Source of the DNA: Micromonospora chaiyaphumensis
Lineage (GTDB): Bacteria > Actinomycetota > Actinomycetes > Mycobacteriales > Micromonosporaceae
DNA length: 64,000 nt
Direction of reading: 5' to 3'
Assembly (NCBI RefSeq): GCF_900091435.1
Contig: NZ_FMCS01000001.1
Coordinates: 929,512 to 993,511, forward strand
This document shows positions 8,661-17,449 of this stretch, piece after piece. Every line of letters starts with the position of its first letter. The stretch's first letter is position 1. The translations under genes and the position numbers were made by a program. A model generated the notes under the pieces. It was not told where the DNA came from, made no database searches, and saw nothing but the letters and a program-made list of their open reading frames with translations.

Positions 8661-8694
8661 CACCGGCCGCCGTCCATGTGGACGGCGGCCGGTG
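8661..8694. terminator. Bidirectional terminator, 16-bp perfect stem
   Basis: CACCGGCCGCCGTCCA and TGGACGGCGGCCGGTG are perfect inverted arms around a 2-nt centre. It lies in the 50-bp gap between the convergent MFS genes and has no U tract, as is usual in high-GC actinomycetes. Confidence 0.85.
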
Positions 8695-8701
8695 GCTGCG
8701 G

Positions 8702-9946
8702 TCAGCCGTCGCCGACGGCACCCGGTCGCCGTCCGGCCGGCAGCAGGAGAGCGCCGGCGCCCGCCCCGGCGAGCTGGCAGGCGGCGATGGCGGCGAGCAG
8801 CGGTGCGGGGCCGTGGGAGGTCGCCAGGCCGGCGACGGCGGCGCCGGCGGCGGCCGCGGTCACCTTGATTCCCGCGCCGAGGGTGAACACCTGGGTCCGG
8901 ACCGCCGGCGGGGCCTCGCGGTCCCGGACGGCGAAGAGCGCGACGATGACGGGGCTGCCGATGAGGCCGGCCAGCGCGAACAACAGCAGGAGCGGCCATT
9001 TGCCGGGCAGCGCCGCGGTCAGCAGCAGCGGTGCCGCCATGGCGCCGGTGCAGATCAGCAGGACCCGCTCGGGGTGCCGGTGGAGCACCCGTAGCCGGAG
9101 GCAGAGCAGCGCCCCGGTCAGACCGCCGCCCGCGGTGGCGGACATGACGAGGCCGGTGAGGGCCGGCCGGTGCGTGTGGAGGGCCACCGACGCGGCCGCG
9201 ACGGGCAGGGCGCCCAGCCCGAGCTGGCTGAGCCCGGAGGCGACGGTCACCGCGCCGAGCCCGCGCCGCCGCACCAGGACGGTCACCCCGCCGAGCGGCG
9301 CGGTCGTCCGGGACCGGCGGCGGTCCCGCGCCCGGGCGGGAAGGGGAAGGGTCAGGAAGGCGAGGGCGCCCGCCAGGACGCAGAGCCCGAGCACGACGAG
9401 CGACCAGGACGCGCCGACGGCGCCCGCGACGACGGCCGCCACCGCGGGTCCGGCGATCCCCGCGACGCCGTAGGTGGTGGAGTCCAGGACGAAGGCACGG
9501 GGCAGGGTGCCCGGTGCGAGCTCGGACAGCAGGCTGCTGAGGCCGCCCAGCAGCAGCGGAGCGACGCAACCCGCGACGATCAGCAGCGCCGCTGCCGCCG
9601 CCGTGAACCGGCCGATCAGCTGCGCGGCGCCGGCCAGGGCCAGGGCGTACGTCGCGAAGGCCAGTGCGTAGAGCGGCTTACGGTGCCGTACGCCGTCCGC
9701 GGCGGCGCCGGCCACCGGGGCCGCGACCACGTGCGGGATCATCAACGCCGCGATCAGCAGGCCACCGAGACCGGCCCGTCCGGTCCGTTCCAGGGCGACC
9801 AGCACGACCGCCACCCGCGCGCCCTCGTCCGCCAGCCGGGCGGTGACCGCGGCCACCAGGTAACGCGCGAGCACGCGGTGTTCCGACGCGGGCGCCGACG
9901 ATGCCGGGGCCGTTCGGGCCGGGGCGGCTTTTGAAGGAGCGGTCAC
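8702..9946 (-). CDS. MFS transporter (12 TM type)
   Basis: 414 residues with an Ala/Thr-rich N-terminal tail of about 25 residues and then about 12 hydrophobic helices. The loop after helix 2 (GAAADGVRHRKPLYALAFATY) matches the MFS A motif with a degenerate D..GR..R. The GTG at 9946 has AAGGAG ten bases upstream. It is convergent with the DHA2 exporter and stands alone. No substrate can be named. Confidence 0.85.
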   Translation of the reverse strand: MTAPSKAAPARTAPASSAPASEHRVLARYLVAAVTARLADEGARVAVVLVALERTGRAGLGGLLIAALMIPHVVAAPVAGAAADGVRHRKPLYALAFATYALALAGAAQLIGRFTAAAAALLIVAGCVAPLLLGGLSSLLSELAPGTLPRAFVLDSTTYGVAGIAGPAVAAVVAGAVGASWSLVVLGLCVLAGALAFLTLPLPARARDRRRSRTTAPLGGVTVLVRRRGLGAVTVASGLSQLGLGALPVAAASVALHTHRPALTGLVMSATAGGGLTGALLCLRLRVLHRHPERVLLICTGAMAAPLLLTAALPGKWPLLLLFALAGLIGSPVIVALFAVRDREAPPAVRTQVFTLGAGIKVTAAAAGAAVAGLATSHGPAPLLAAIAACQLAGAGAGALLLPAGRRPGAVGDG

Positions 9947-10044
9947 GATCTGGCTCCTTACCCTTCCCCGCCGCGCTCACGCGGCCCGGCCCTGCCCGCC
10001 GAGAAAGCCTCGCCGGGCACGACCGGGCCGCTGGACGGGATTTC

Positions 10045-10551
10045 CTAGCGTTCCGTCTCCTCGGGCTCGACCAGCAGTCGGGCGTAGTTGGCCATGGACC
10101 GCTGGTAGCGGGGCAGGTGCGGGGCCAGGGCGGCGACCGCGACGGCGACGGCCTCCCGTTCCCGGCCCACGCTGGTCAGCGCCAGCGCCAGCGCGGCGCT
10201 GACGGCGTCGTCCAGTTCGTCGGAGGGCTGCTGCCGCTCGGCCGTCAGCAGCTCGACCGACTCCTCGGCCCGGCCCACGTTGCGCACCGAGCTGGCCAGC
10301 TGGATCACCGAGCGCCGGCGGCGGATGCCGGAGATGCCGCCGGCCAGCGCGGCGCGGTACAGCGGCACGGCCCGGTCGGAGTGGCCGGTGGAGTCGAAGG
10401 CGCAGGCGCGTTCGAACGCGGCCACCGGATCGCCGTCGGGCAGTTCGGCGGCGAGCGCGTCGATGCGCTTGCGGAATTCCTCGGGCTCGTAGTCGTCGAT
10501 GGTGGCCCACAGCTCGGCGCTGCGCCGTTCCCAGTCCGGCGTTGTCGTCAT
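10045..10551 (-). CDS. Tetratricopeptide repeat protein (TPR_5-like)
   Basis: 168 residues, almost all alpha-helical, with helix pairs such as DGDPVAAFERACAFDSTGHSDRAVPLYRAALAGG and RNVGRAEESVELL that fit TPR_5 (group 5 tetratricopeptide) proteins. It has no signal peptide or catalytic motif and probably serves as a scaffold. It diverges from the DUF5937/HTH regulator with 77 bp between the starts. No clear ribosome binding site. Confidence 0.75.
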   Translation of the reverse strand: MTTTPDWERRSAELWATIDDYEPEEFRKRIDALAAELPDGDPVAAFERACAFDSTGHSDRAVPLYRAALAGGISGIRRRRSVIQLASSVRNVGRAEESVELLTAERQQPSDELDDAVSAALALALTSVGREREAVAVAVAALAPHLPRYQRSMANYARLLVEPEETER

Positions 10552-10590
10552 GCCGGCGATGGTGGCCGGAGCGGGTAGGGTGCCGCCAGT

Positions 10591-10610
10591 GATTCGGCGG
10601 GGGCCGAATC
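10591..10610. promoter_or_regulatory. GATTCGGC-GGGG-GCCGAATC operator
   Basis: A perfect 8-bp inverted repeat with a 4-bp centre, 18 bp before the ATG of the DUF5937/HTH gene in the divergent region shared with the TPR gene. Its position and size suit a dimeric winged-helix regulator, probably acting on its own gene. Confidence 0.6.
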
Positions 10611-10628
10611 TCCAACCGAAGGCGGAAG

Positions 10629-11645
10629 ATGGCGATCACCCTGCGGTTCGGCCCGGCCGATCTGATGCGCTGCCGGTTCGCGGTGTCGCCGGTGCTCGAG
10701 ACGATCGAGGCCATCCGCCTGACCACGCCCGAGGACAGCCCCGGCTACCACCAGGGTTTCCTCCGGGCGATGAAGCACCGCCTCGACGCCCTGGACCTGC
10801 GCCCCGTCACGCTGCTGCAACCCCGGCGCGGTTACAGCCCGGATTTCCTCTCCCCGCCGCCCACCACGGCCCGCCCCCGGTTCGAGGAGGAACTGGCGCG
10901 CGTCGAAGCGACCCCGCTCGACCGGGTGGCCGAGGAGATCGCCCGCTCGCTGCGCGACACGCCGGGCGCGGCGCGCACGACCGTGGGGCGACGGCTGCTG
11001 GCCGACCCGGCCGACGCGCTGCGCCTGCTCACCGGGATCGTCCGGGACGTGTGGCGCGAGGTGATCCAGCCGGCGTGGCCGAACGTCCGCGCCCTGCTCG
11101 ACGCCGACGTGGCCTTCCAGAGCCGCCGGCTCGCCGAGGGTGGTCTCGACCGGCTCTTCGCCGAACTGCACCCCCAGCTGCGCTGGCACGACGGCGTCCT
11201 CACCCGCGACCGCGGCGACCACGAGGACCGCCGGCTCGCCGGCGAGGGCCTGCTGCTGATCCCGAGCGCGTTCAAGTTCGACCAGGTCCTGGTGATCCTC
11301 GACGAGCCGTGGCAGCCCACCGTGATCTATCCGGCCCGCGGCCTGGGCACCCTGTGGCAGTCGACGCGGGCGCCGGAGCTGGCCGCCGCCGGCCGTCTCA
11401 TCGGGCGCAGCCGCGCCATCCTGCTGGCGGGCCTGACCGAGCCGGTCAGCACCACCGTCCTCGCCCACCGGCACGCCCTGGCGGCCGGCACCGTCTCCCA
11501 GCACCTGACCGTGCTCCGCGACGCCGGGATGGTGGTGGGCGAGCGCCACGGTCACGAGATCCGGTACCGCCGCACCGCCCTGGGCAGCGCGCTGCTCACC
11601 GGCGCGCTGCCCACCTCCGCCAGCGCGGGAGACCCTCACTGGTGA
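10629..11645 (+). CDS. DUF5937 / ArsR-like winged-helix regulator
   Basis: 338 residues. The N-terminal two-thirds match DUF5937 (ITLRFGPADLMRCRFAVSP start, long helical body). The C terminus, about 255-325, is a winged helix: RAILLAGLTEPVSTTVLAHRH, then AGTVSQHLTVLRDAGMVVG, then RRTALGSALL. ArsR-type HTHs bind palindromes close to their promoter, and GATTCGGC-GGGG-GCCGAATC is exactly there. The ATG follows GGCGGAAG. The last 50 bp overlap the convergent TMEM175-like gene, a tail-to-tail overlap in which no terminator is possible between the two. Confidence 0.8.
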   Translation: MAITLRFGPADLMRCRFAVSPVLETIEAIRLTTPEDSPGYHQGFLRAMKHRLDALDLRPVTLLQPRRGYSPDFLSPPPTTARPRFEEELARVEATPLDRVAEEIARSLRDTPGAARTTVGRRLLADPADALRLLTGIVRDVWREVIQPAWPNVRALLDADVAFQSRRLAEGGLDRLFAELHPQLRWHDGVLTRDRGDHEDRRLAGEGLLLIPSAFKFDQVLVILDEPWQPTVIYPARGLGTLWQSTRAPELAAAGRLIGRSRAILLAGLTEPVSTTVLAHRHALAAGTVSQHLTVLRDAGMVVGERHGHEIRYRRTALGSALLTGALPTSASAGDPHW

Positions 11646-12273
11646 CGCCGTGGAAGATGATCATTACGATGATGCCGACAAGCCCGAGGATCGGGCTCAC
11701 GACCAGCGCCACCAGCCCGGTCAGCCCGTAGAGCACGAGACCGGTGATCGGCCGGATCTCCTGCGCGCGGACGTGGTCCTGGTCGACGCCCTCCGCGCGC
11801 AGCTCCGGGTGCCGGCGCAGATAGCGGAAGCACACCAGCCAGGGCGCCGACATCAGCGCCGCGGCGAACGCGTACATGACGACGGCCACCCGCAGGTCGC
11901 CGGCGTCGCCGTCGACGAGCGCCGACGCCAGGACCGCGGTCGGGAACGGGATGATCACCACGCCGAAGAGGATCGCGATGTTGATCCAGTTGAGCGCGAG
12001 GCTGGTGCCGCGGACCAGCCGGAGCAGCGCGTGGTGGTTCAGCCAGAGGACGCCGACGTAGACGAACGACACCACGAACGCGAGGTAGGACGGGCCCTCC
12101 CGGCCGAGCGACGCCAGCAGCTCGCCCTCGTGGTATTCCGGCACCCGCAGATCGAGCACCAGCAGGGTGATGACGATGGCGAAGACACCGTCGCTGAACG
12201 CGGCCAGCCGGCCGGTGTCGGCCGGTCGGCGCGCCGGGCCTCCCGGCCGGGCGTTGTCGGGACCTGCGGGCAC
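11596..12273 (-). CDS. TMEM175-family potassium channel-like protein (DUF1211)
   Basis: 225 residues with six hydrophobic segments. The first helix carries the hallmark FSDGVFAIVITLLVLDL motif of prokaryotic TMEM175 (DUF1211) potassium-selective channels. HEGELLASLGREGPSYLAFVVSF and LWLNHHALL follow as in the family. Start GTG 12273 has TAGCGT 6 nt upstream (minus, 12285-12280) and no Shine-Dalgarno, so it is probably leaderless. The 3' end overlaps the convergent regulator gene by 50 bp. Confidence 0.85.
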   Translation of the reverse strand: MPAGPDNARPGGPARRPADTGRLAAFSDGVFAIVITLLVLDLRVPEYHEGELLASLGREGPSYLAFVVSFVYVGVLWLNHHALLRLVRGTSLALNWINIAILFGVVIIPFPTAVLASALVDGDAGDLRVAVVMYAFAAALMSAPWLVCFRYLRRHPELRAEGVDQDHVRAQEIRPITGLVLYGLTGLVALVVSPILGLVGIIVMIIFHGVTSEGLPRWRRWAARR

Positions 12274-12340
12274 TGCCGCACGCTAACAGCGACGCCGCGG
12301 CGGGCGGGCACGAACGCCCGGAAAGGCCCGCCGTGTCCGG

Positions 12341-12790
12341 TCAGGAGACGGCAGCCTTCACCAGCTCGGTGACCTGCTTCTCCACCACCGGGCTCCACGT
12401 CCGGAGCGCGTACGACACCGGCCACAGGTCGCCGTCGTCGAGGTTGGCCGTGTCCTGGAAGCCCAGGGTCGAGTAGCGGTAGTTGAACTTGCCCGAGTCC
12501 TGGAAGAAGACGACGATCTTGCCGGCCGCGTTCGCGTAGGCGGGCATCCCGTACCAGGTCTTCGGCGCCAGCTCCGGGGCGGCCGCGGTCACCGTCGCGT
12601 GTACCCGCTCGGCCAGCGCCCGGTCGTCCGGCGCCATCTGCGCGATCCGGTCGAGGACCGCCTGCAGGTCGTCGGCCTTCTTGGCGCCCTTCTTGCCCTC
12701 GGCGCGCAGCTCGGCGGCGCGCTCCTTCATGGCGGCGCGCTCCTCGGCGCTGAAGCCGTCGGACACGGTGCTGGCGTTCTTCGCGGACAT
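12341..12790 (-). CDS. DUF1801 protein (YdhG-like)
   Basis: 149 residues with a basic helical N terminus (KERAAELRAEGKKGAKKADD). A DUF1801 fold follows: RVHATVTAAAPELAPKTWYGMPAYANAAGKIVVFFQDSGKFNYRYSTLGF. Related proteins have been linked to iron handling, but the function here is open. The ATG follows GAGGGAG and GAGG. Monocistronic by context. Confidence 0.8.
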   Translation of the reverse strand: MSAKNASTVSDGFSAEERAAMKERAAELRAEGKKGAKKADDLQAVLDRIAQMAPDDRALAERVHATVTAAAPELAPKTWYGMPAYANAAGKIVVFFQDSGKFNYRYSTLGFQDTANLDDGDLWPVSYALRTWSPVVEKQVTELVKAAVS

Positions 12791-13091
12791 CCTCGTGCTC
12801 CCTCTTCTCCGTTCACGGCCCGGCGTGCTGCCGGCCGCCTGGAAGAAGGCTAGGCGCGATCGTCCGCTACGGGCTTCTTGATTCCTGATCGGATGTGCGG
12901 GACGTACGGCGGTGCCCGGCGAGGGCGACGCTGCCGGTCGCGGTGGTGAAGACGGTACGCAGCACGCGCTGCGGCTGTGCTACCGGCCCCGGTTCGCACC
13001 GGACCGGCTCATCCCCGCCGGCGAGGACCACGACCGGCCGGTCCCGGACGAGGGCTGAGCAGCGGCGCCGACCGCCTCGGCGGGGGTCGGG
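12791..13091. other. 301-bp gap with a doubtful 48-codon frame
   Basis: It holds the DUF1801 promoter side. It also contains an open frame from GTG 12912 to TGA 13058 on the plus strand whose last 30 residues (LCYRPRFAPDRLIPAGED and on) have gene-like codon use but match no family I recognise. It may be a gene remnant. Nothing else is supported. Confidence 0.3.
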
Positions 13092-14153
13092 TCAGGCCGG
13101 CGCGGGCGCCGCCAGCAGCGCGCGCAGTTCGCGGACGGCCGCCCGCCCGGCGCGGTTCGCGCCAACCGTGCTCGCGGACGGCCCGTAGCCGACCAGGTGG
13201 ATCCGGGGGTCGGCGACCACCCGGGTGCCGTCCATGACGATGCCGCCCCGGGGCCCGCGCAGTCGCAGCGGGGCCAGATGGTCCAGCGCCGGCCGGAAGC
13301 CGGTGCACCAGAAGATCACATCCACGTCCTGTGCCGTGCCGTCGCGCCACCGGACGCCGTCGGGAAGGATCCGGTCGAACATCGGCCGGCGTCGGAGGAG
13401 GCCGCGGTCCCGGGCCCCGATCAGCTGCGGCGTCCACGCCAGCTCGGTCGCGCTGGCGATGCTGCCCGGGGGCAGGCCGGCGCGGACGCGCGCGTCCACC
13501 TTGGCGACGACCTCGCGCCCGTAGTCCGACGTGAACGGCCCCTCCCGGAACACCGGCGGGCGGCGGGTCACCCACGTCGTCGTCGCGGCGACGTCGGCGA
13601 TCTCGGTCAGGAGCTGGACGGCTGACGCGCCGCCCCCGACGACCACCACGCGCTTCCCGGCGAACTCCGCCGGTCCCCGGTAGTGGGCGGTGTGCAGCTG
13701 GCGCCCGCGGAACGTCTCCTGTCCGGGGTAGTACGGCACGAACGGCCTGGTCCACGTTCCCGTCGCGTTGATCAGTGCGCGGGTGGTCCAGGTGCCCTTG
13801 TCGGTTTCGACGAGGAGCCGCCCGTCGTCGGCGTCGCGGACCGCCGTGACGGCGACGGGCCGCCGCACGTCGAGGTCGAACTCCCGCTCGAAGGCGGCGA
13901 AGTAGGCCGGCACCGCCTCGGCGGCCGGCTCGTCCGGCGGTGGCGGCGTGAAGTGCATTCCGGGCAGGTCGAAGATGCCGTGCACGGTCGCCATGCGCAG
14001 CGTCGGCCAGCGGTGCCGCCAGGCCCCGCCGGGCGCCGCGTCGGCGTCCAGGACGGCGAAGTCGAGGCCGGCGGAGCGCAGGTGGTACGCGCTGGACAGG
14101 CCCGCCTGCCCGGCTCCGACAACCACCACATCCGTCTCCGGCACGTGCCACAC
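13092..14153 (-). CDS. Flavin-containing monooxygenase (CzcO-like)
   Basis: 353 residues. An FAD-binding Rossmann motif DVVVVGAGQAGLSSAYHL lies at the N terminus and a second NAD(P)-binding Rossmann motif KRVVVVGGGASAVQLL near 165. The FMO-type segment FRGRQLHTAHYRGPAEF lies between them and FWCTGFRP near 285. Such enzymes oxygenate nucleophilic S or N atoms or catalyse Baeyer-Villiger oxidations with NADPH and O2; the substrate is unknown. The start is GTG 14153 or the GTG three codons later (VPETDVV). The 64 bp between it and the divergent osmC-like gene hold the latter's promoter. Confidence 0.85.
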   Translation of the reverse strand: MWHVPETDVVVVGAGQAGLSSAYHLRSAGLDFAVLDADAAPGGAWRHRWPTLRMATVHGIFDLPGMHFTPPPPDEPAAEAVPAYFAAFEREFDLDVRRPVAVTAVRDADDGRLLVETDKGTWTTRALINATGTWTRPFVPYYPGQETFRGRQLHTAHYRGPAEFAGKRVVVVGGGASAVQLLTEIADVAATTTWVTRRPPVFREGPFTSDYGREVVAKVDARVRAGLPPGSIASATELAWTPQLIGARDRGLLRRRPMFDRILPDGVRWRDGTAQDVDVIFWCTGFRPALDHLAPLRLRGPRGGIVMDGTRVVADPRIHLVGYGPSASTVGANRAGRAAVRELRALLAAPAPA

Positions 14154-14204
14154 AACGTCGCGCGCTCGGCGGGCCCTTCCCGCCGGCGACGGATCTCACA
14201 GCGG

Positions 14205-14217
14205 TAGCGTGCCGGTC
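14205..14217 (+). promoter_or_regulatory. Leaderless -10 of the OsmC-like gene
   Basis: TAGCGT (14205-14210) ends 7 nt before the ATG at 14218 and no Shine-Dalgarno is present, as expected for a leaderless message. Confidence 0.5.
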
Positions 14218-14658
14218 ATGAGTGCCGACACCTTCCGCTCGGTGGAGATCGAGCGCACCAGCGTGGGACGCTACGTCGTGCGGAACGCCCGCGGCGGGTC
14301 GATGTCGATGGGTACGGGCGACGACGGCGACTTCACGCCGGTGGAGCTGCTCCTGGCCGCCATCGGCGGGTGCACCGCGGTCGACGTGGACCTCATCACG
14401 AGCCGCCGCGCCGAGCCCGGCCAGTTCTCCGTCACGGTCACCGGCGACAAGATCCGGGACGAGACCGGTGGGAACCGGATGCGGAACCTCCGGGTCGAGT
14501 TCGCCGTCACGTTCCCGGCGGGGGCCGACGGCGACAGCGCGCGCGAGGCGCTGCCCCGGTCGCTGCGGCAGTCGCACGACCGGCTCTGCACCGTCTCGCG
14601 CACCGTCGAAACCGGCACTCCCGTCGAGATCGTCGACACGGGCTCCGGCGCGGACTGA
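14218..14658 (+). CDS. OsmC family protein
   Basis: 146 residues with the OsmC fold: SVEIERTSVGRYVVRNARGG, then FTPVELLLAAIGGCTAVDVDLI with the conserved Cys of the peroxidatic site, then a C-terminal sheet. The second Cys lies in RLCTVSRTVETG. OsmC proteins reduce organic hydroperoxides with a Cys pair. The ATG is set by the family alignment and by the leaderless promoter at 14205. It converges on the dihydrofolate-reductase-like gene with 8 bp between them. Confidence 0.85.
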   Translation: MSADTFRSVEIERTSVGRYVVRNARGGSMSMGTGDDGDFTPVELLLAAIGGCTAVDVDLITSRRAEPGQFSVTVTGDKIRDETGGNRMRNLRVEFAVTFPAGADGDSAREALPRSLRQSHDRLCTVSRTVETGTPVEIVDTGSGAD

Positions 14659-14666
14659 GCCTCCGG

Positions 14667-15281
14667 CTACTTCGCTCCCGGCACCTGGTCCGTGACGTCG
14701 GCGTAGCCGACCTTCCCGGGTGCCGCGGCCGGCGTGTAGATCACCCGGACCACGCCCGTCGGGAACGCCTCCGTGGCCGCCACCCCGAAGTGGTACGGCG
14801 TGTCGCCGTCGTCGAACAGCCTGCGGCCCTTGCGGGCGGCCACCGGATGCACCAGCAAGCGCAGCTCGTCGACCAGCCCGGCGGCGAGCAGCTGCTGCAC
14901 CACGGAGATCGAGCCCGGGATGAGAACGCCCTTGCTGCCGGGGTCGGCCCTGAGCGCGGCGACCGCCTCGACGAGATCGCCCTCGATCAGCTCCGAGTTG
15001 CGCCAGGAGAACTCCAGCGGCTGGCGCGACGCGACCACCTTGCGCGTGTCACCGAGTTGCTTGGCGAACGGGGCGTCGTCCCCGCCCGCGGCCTCGCGGT
15101 CGGGCCAGGCCCCGGCGAAGCTGTCGTAGGTCACCCGGCCGATGAGCAGCACGTCGGCGCTGTCGTAGTCCTCGGTGACGGCGCGGCCCATGTTCTCGTC
15201 GAAGTACGGGAAGTGCCAGTCGGGGTCGATCTCGGCCACACCGTCGGCCGAGATGAACAGCGTGGAGATCACCTTTGCCAT
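14667..15281 (-). CDS. Dihydrofolate reductase family protein (RibD C-terminal domain)
   Basis: 204 residues of the RibD_C/DHFR-like fold: MAKVISTLFISADGVAE, then DVLLIGRVTYDSFAGAWPDRE, then GVLIPGSISVVQQLLAAGLVDELRLLVHPV. Members are NADPH-dependent reductases, often of unknown substrate. The ATG at 15281 has GGGACC just upstream and starts exactly at the conserved domain; a longer in-frame reading would add an Arg-rich stretch and is rejected. It diverges from the NmrA-like gene across 206 bp. Confidence 0.85.
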   Translation of the reverse strand: MAKVISTLFISADGVAEIDPDWHFPYFDENMGRAVTEDYDSADVLLIGRVTYDSFAGAWPDREAAGGDDAPFAKQLGDTRKVVASRQPLEFSWRNSELIEGDLVEAVAALRADPGSKGVLIPGSISVVQQLLAAGLVDELRLLVHPVAARKGRRLFDDGDTPYHFGVAATEAFPTGVVRVIYTPAAAPGKVGYADVTDQVPGAK

Positions 15282-15487
15282 CGCAGGTCCCTTCGAGTCG
15301 GGGGTGTCGACAGGTCGACCGTCGCAGCATCGCAAAATCGCCGGCCGGCCACCGCCCCGTACACGCCGGGAAGCTCCCATCGGCCGGGCCGGGGAGCCGA
15401 TTCCGGGCCTGGGCCACGCCGGCCTCCCCTACCCTGGTTCCCGGCGCGTGGGCGCGCCGCGTACCGGAGCGGAGACAGGAGCCAGAC

Positions 15488-16252
15488 ATGCGGGTGGCCG
15501 TCGCCGGCGCGTCCGGCAACATCGGGTCGCTGACCGTGACCGCCCTGCGCCGGCACGGCCACGATCCGGTCCCGATGAGCCGGTCCCACGGTGTCGACCT
15601 GGTGGCCGGCAGCGGGCTGGACGAGGCGCTGGCCGGGGTCGACGTCGTCGTCGACGCGGTCAGCGCGCCGCCGGCCGACCGCGAGGCCACCGTGGCCTAC
15701 TTCGCCGCCGCCACGACGAACCTGCTGCGCGCCGAGCGGGACGCGGGAGTCCGCCATCACGTCCTGCTCTCCATCGTGGAGGTGCACCGCATCGCCGGCA
15801 CCGCGCACTACTCGGGGAAGCGGGAACAGGAGCGCCTCGTCTCGGCCGGGGACGTGCCGTGGACCATCGTCCCCGTCACCCAGTTCTTCGACTTCGCCGC
15901 GACCGTGGCCACCTGGACGGAGCGGAACGGCACGGCCTACCTCGCGCCGTTGCTCGTGCAGCCGATCGCGCCGGCCGACGTCGCCGAGGTGCTCGCCGAG
16001 GTGGCCGGCGGCCCGCCGCAGGGACGCCACCGGGACGTGGCCGGCCCGGACCGTCAGGATCTCGTCGACATGGCCCGCCGGACCCACCGGGCGCTCGGAC
16101 GCGAGATGCGACTCGTCCCCACGTGGGAGGCGATCCTCGGCCCGGACATGGCGGGCAACGTGTTGCTGCCGGGACCGGACGCCCGGACGGCGCCGACGAC
16201 CTTCGACGACTGGCTGGCTGGCCAGGAGGCGGAGCGGTCCCGGGCCCGGTAG
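15488..16252 (+). CDS. NmrA-like NAD(P)-binding SDR protein
   Basis: 254 residues. The nucleotide-binding motif is VAVAGASGNIGSLTVTAL at the N terminus. An atypical SDR body follows, with VRHHVLLSIVEVHRI and AHYSGKREQERLVSAGDVPWTIVPVTQF. Such NmrA/HSCARG-type proteins bind NAD(P) and may lack catalysis; some act as quinone or flavin reductases. The ATG at 15488 has GGAG eight bases upstream. It is co-oriented with the small Rho_N-like gene 88 bp downstream. Confidence 0.85.
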   Translation: MRVAVAGASGNIGSLTVTALRRHGHDPVPMSRSHGVDLVAGSGLDEALAGVDVVVDAVSAPPADREATVAYFAAATTNLLRAERDAGVRHHVLLSIVEVHRIAGTAHYSGKREQERLVSAGDVPWTIVPVTQFFDFAATVATWTERNGTAYLAPLLVQPIAPADVAEVLAEVAGGPPQGRHRDVAGPDRQDLVDMARRTHRALGREMRLVPTWEAILGPDMAGNVLLPGPDARTAPTTFDDWLAGQEAERSRAR

Positions 16253-16340
16253 CGACGGCGTTTGCCCCCGGAGGGCCCGGGAAGACGAGAGGCGACAGGG
16301 CGCGGGGCCGCCCGCGCCACCGCACCACGGGGAGGCCCAC

Positions 16341-16499
16341 ATGGGCGACCGGACTCAACTGCACGAACTTCGCCAACAGGCCCACAACGCGGGCATCGAA
16401 GGCAACTCCAAGATGAGCGAGAAGCAGCTCCGCGATGCGCTGCGGAAGGTCGGCCGGGGCGAGCGGCCCGAGATGGCCAAGCAGGAGGCCAGACGCTGA
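16341..16499 (+). CDS. Small basic Rho_N-like protein (52 aa)
   Basis: A 52-residue frame, MGDRTQLHELRQQAHNAG followed by MSEKQLRDALRKVGRGERPEM, preceded by a strong GGGGAGG seven bases upstream. The helix-extended loop-helix pattern (LHELRQQA..IEG..KMSEKQLRDAL) resembles the Rho N-terminal/SAP-like motif found in many tiny actinomycete proteins. A nucleic-acid-binding role is an inference. The C-terminal third is basic. It ends 7 bp before the convergent hydrolase gene. Confidence 0.7.
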   Translation: MGDRTQLHELRQQAHNAGIEGNSKMSEKQLRDALRKVGRGERPEMAKQEARR

Positions 16500-16506
16500 C
16501 GTGCGC

Positions 16507-17412
16507 TCACGCGGTGGCCACCCCGTCGTCGGGGTGGCCACGGCGGTGGACGCGGCCCAGGAAGTCGCGCATCAGCGCCACCACCTCGTCGAGGTGGGTC
16601 TCCAGCAGCCAGTGGCCCCCGCCGAGCAGGTGCAGCTCCGCGTCGGGAAGGTCCCGGAGGTACGCGCGCGCCGCGCCCTCGGGCATGTAGCCGTCGTGCG
16701 GCCCCCAGACGATGAGCGTGGGCGGCCGGTGCCGGCGCAGGTACGCCTGCTGGCGTGGAAACCAGTCGACGGTGGTGCGTTGGTCGGCGAGCAGCCGGGC
16801 GAGGTTCCGCGGGCCGGGCGGCCGGCCCACCTGCGCCCAGGACAGGGTCCACAGGTCGGGGCTGACCCGGCCGGCGAGCTCCTCCGGCAGGTCACCCACG
16901 AACTCGTCGCGGAAGCCCCGTTCCGAGACGTTCGGCGCCACCGTCGCCAGCGCCTGCTCGTACGGCTCGGCCCACATCCGCTTGAGCGGGGCGTACCTCG
17001 GCCCGTGCTGGTCGGGATAGATGTCGCCGTTCTGGATGACCAGCGCGGCGACCCGGTCCGGTGCGCTCATCGCCAGGCGCAGCCCGAACTGCGAGCCGTA
17101 GTCCTGGAGATAGACGGCGTAGCGGCGCAGGCCGACGACTTCGGTGAACCGGCGCAGGAAGTCGGCGTACGCGTCGAAGGTGTAGGCGAACGCGCCCTCG
17201 TCCGCCCGGGTGTAGCCGAATCCGGGCAGGTCGGGGGCGAGCAGCCGCCAACGGTCGCCCAGTGCGGGCATCAGGTGGCGGAACTGGAACGACGACGACG
17301 GGTACCCGTGCGGCAGGAGGACGACCGGAGCGTCGGCGCCGCCGGCCTCCCGGTAGAACGTCCGGATCCCGTCCACGTCGACGCTGCGGTGCGCGACCGG
17401 GACGGCTGCCAT
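16507..17412 (-). CDS. Alpha/beta hydrolase (epoxide hydrolase/haloalkane dehalogenase-like)
   Basis: 301 residues of the alpha/beta hydrolase fold: VVLLPHGYPSSSFQFRHLMPAL with the oxyanion HG(Y)P motif, LLAPDLPGFGYT, a nucleophile elbow at VYLQDYGSQFGLRLA with Asp in place of Ser, and HWLLETHLDEV near the C terminus with the catalytic His. The Asp nucleophile is characteristic of epoxide hydrolases and dehalogenases. The ATG at 17412 is followed directly by conserved sequence (MAAVPVAHRSVDVDGIRTFY). The gene lies just downstream of the GH11 terminator. Confidence 0.85.
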   Translation of the reverse strand: MAAVPVAHRSVDVDGIRTFYREAGGADAPVVLLPHGYPSSSFQFRHLMPALGDRWRLLAPDLPGFGYTRADEGAFAYTFDAYADFLRRFTEVVGLRRYAVYLQDYGSQFGLRLAMSAPDRVAALVIQNGDIYPDQHGPRYAPLKRMWAEPYEQALATVAPNVSERGFRDEFVGDLPEELAGRVSPDLWTLSWAQVGRPPGPRNLARLLADQRTTVDWFPRQQAYLRRHRPPTLIVWGPHDGYMPEGAARAYLRDLPDAELHLLGGGHWLLETHLDEVVALMRDFLGRVHRRGHPDDGVATA

Positions 17413-17449
17413 GGCGCGGGCTACCCACCCGATCGCTGGGCAAACGGCG

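Noticed and set aside
12912..13058. A 48-codon frame with gene-like codon use between DUF1801 and the flavin monooxygenase.
   Set aside because: No ribosome binding site, no recognisable family, and it may be a remnant; described only as part of the gap.
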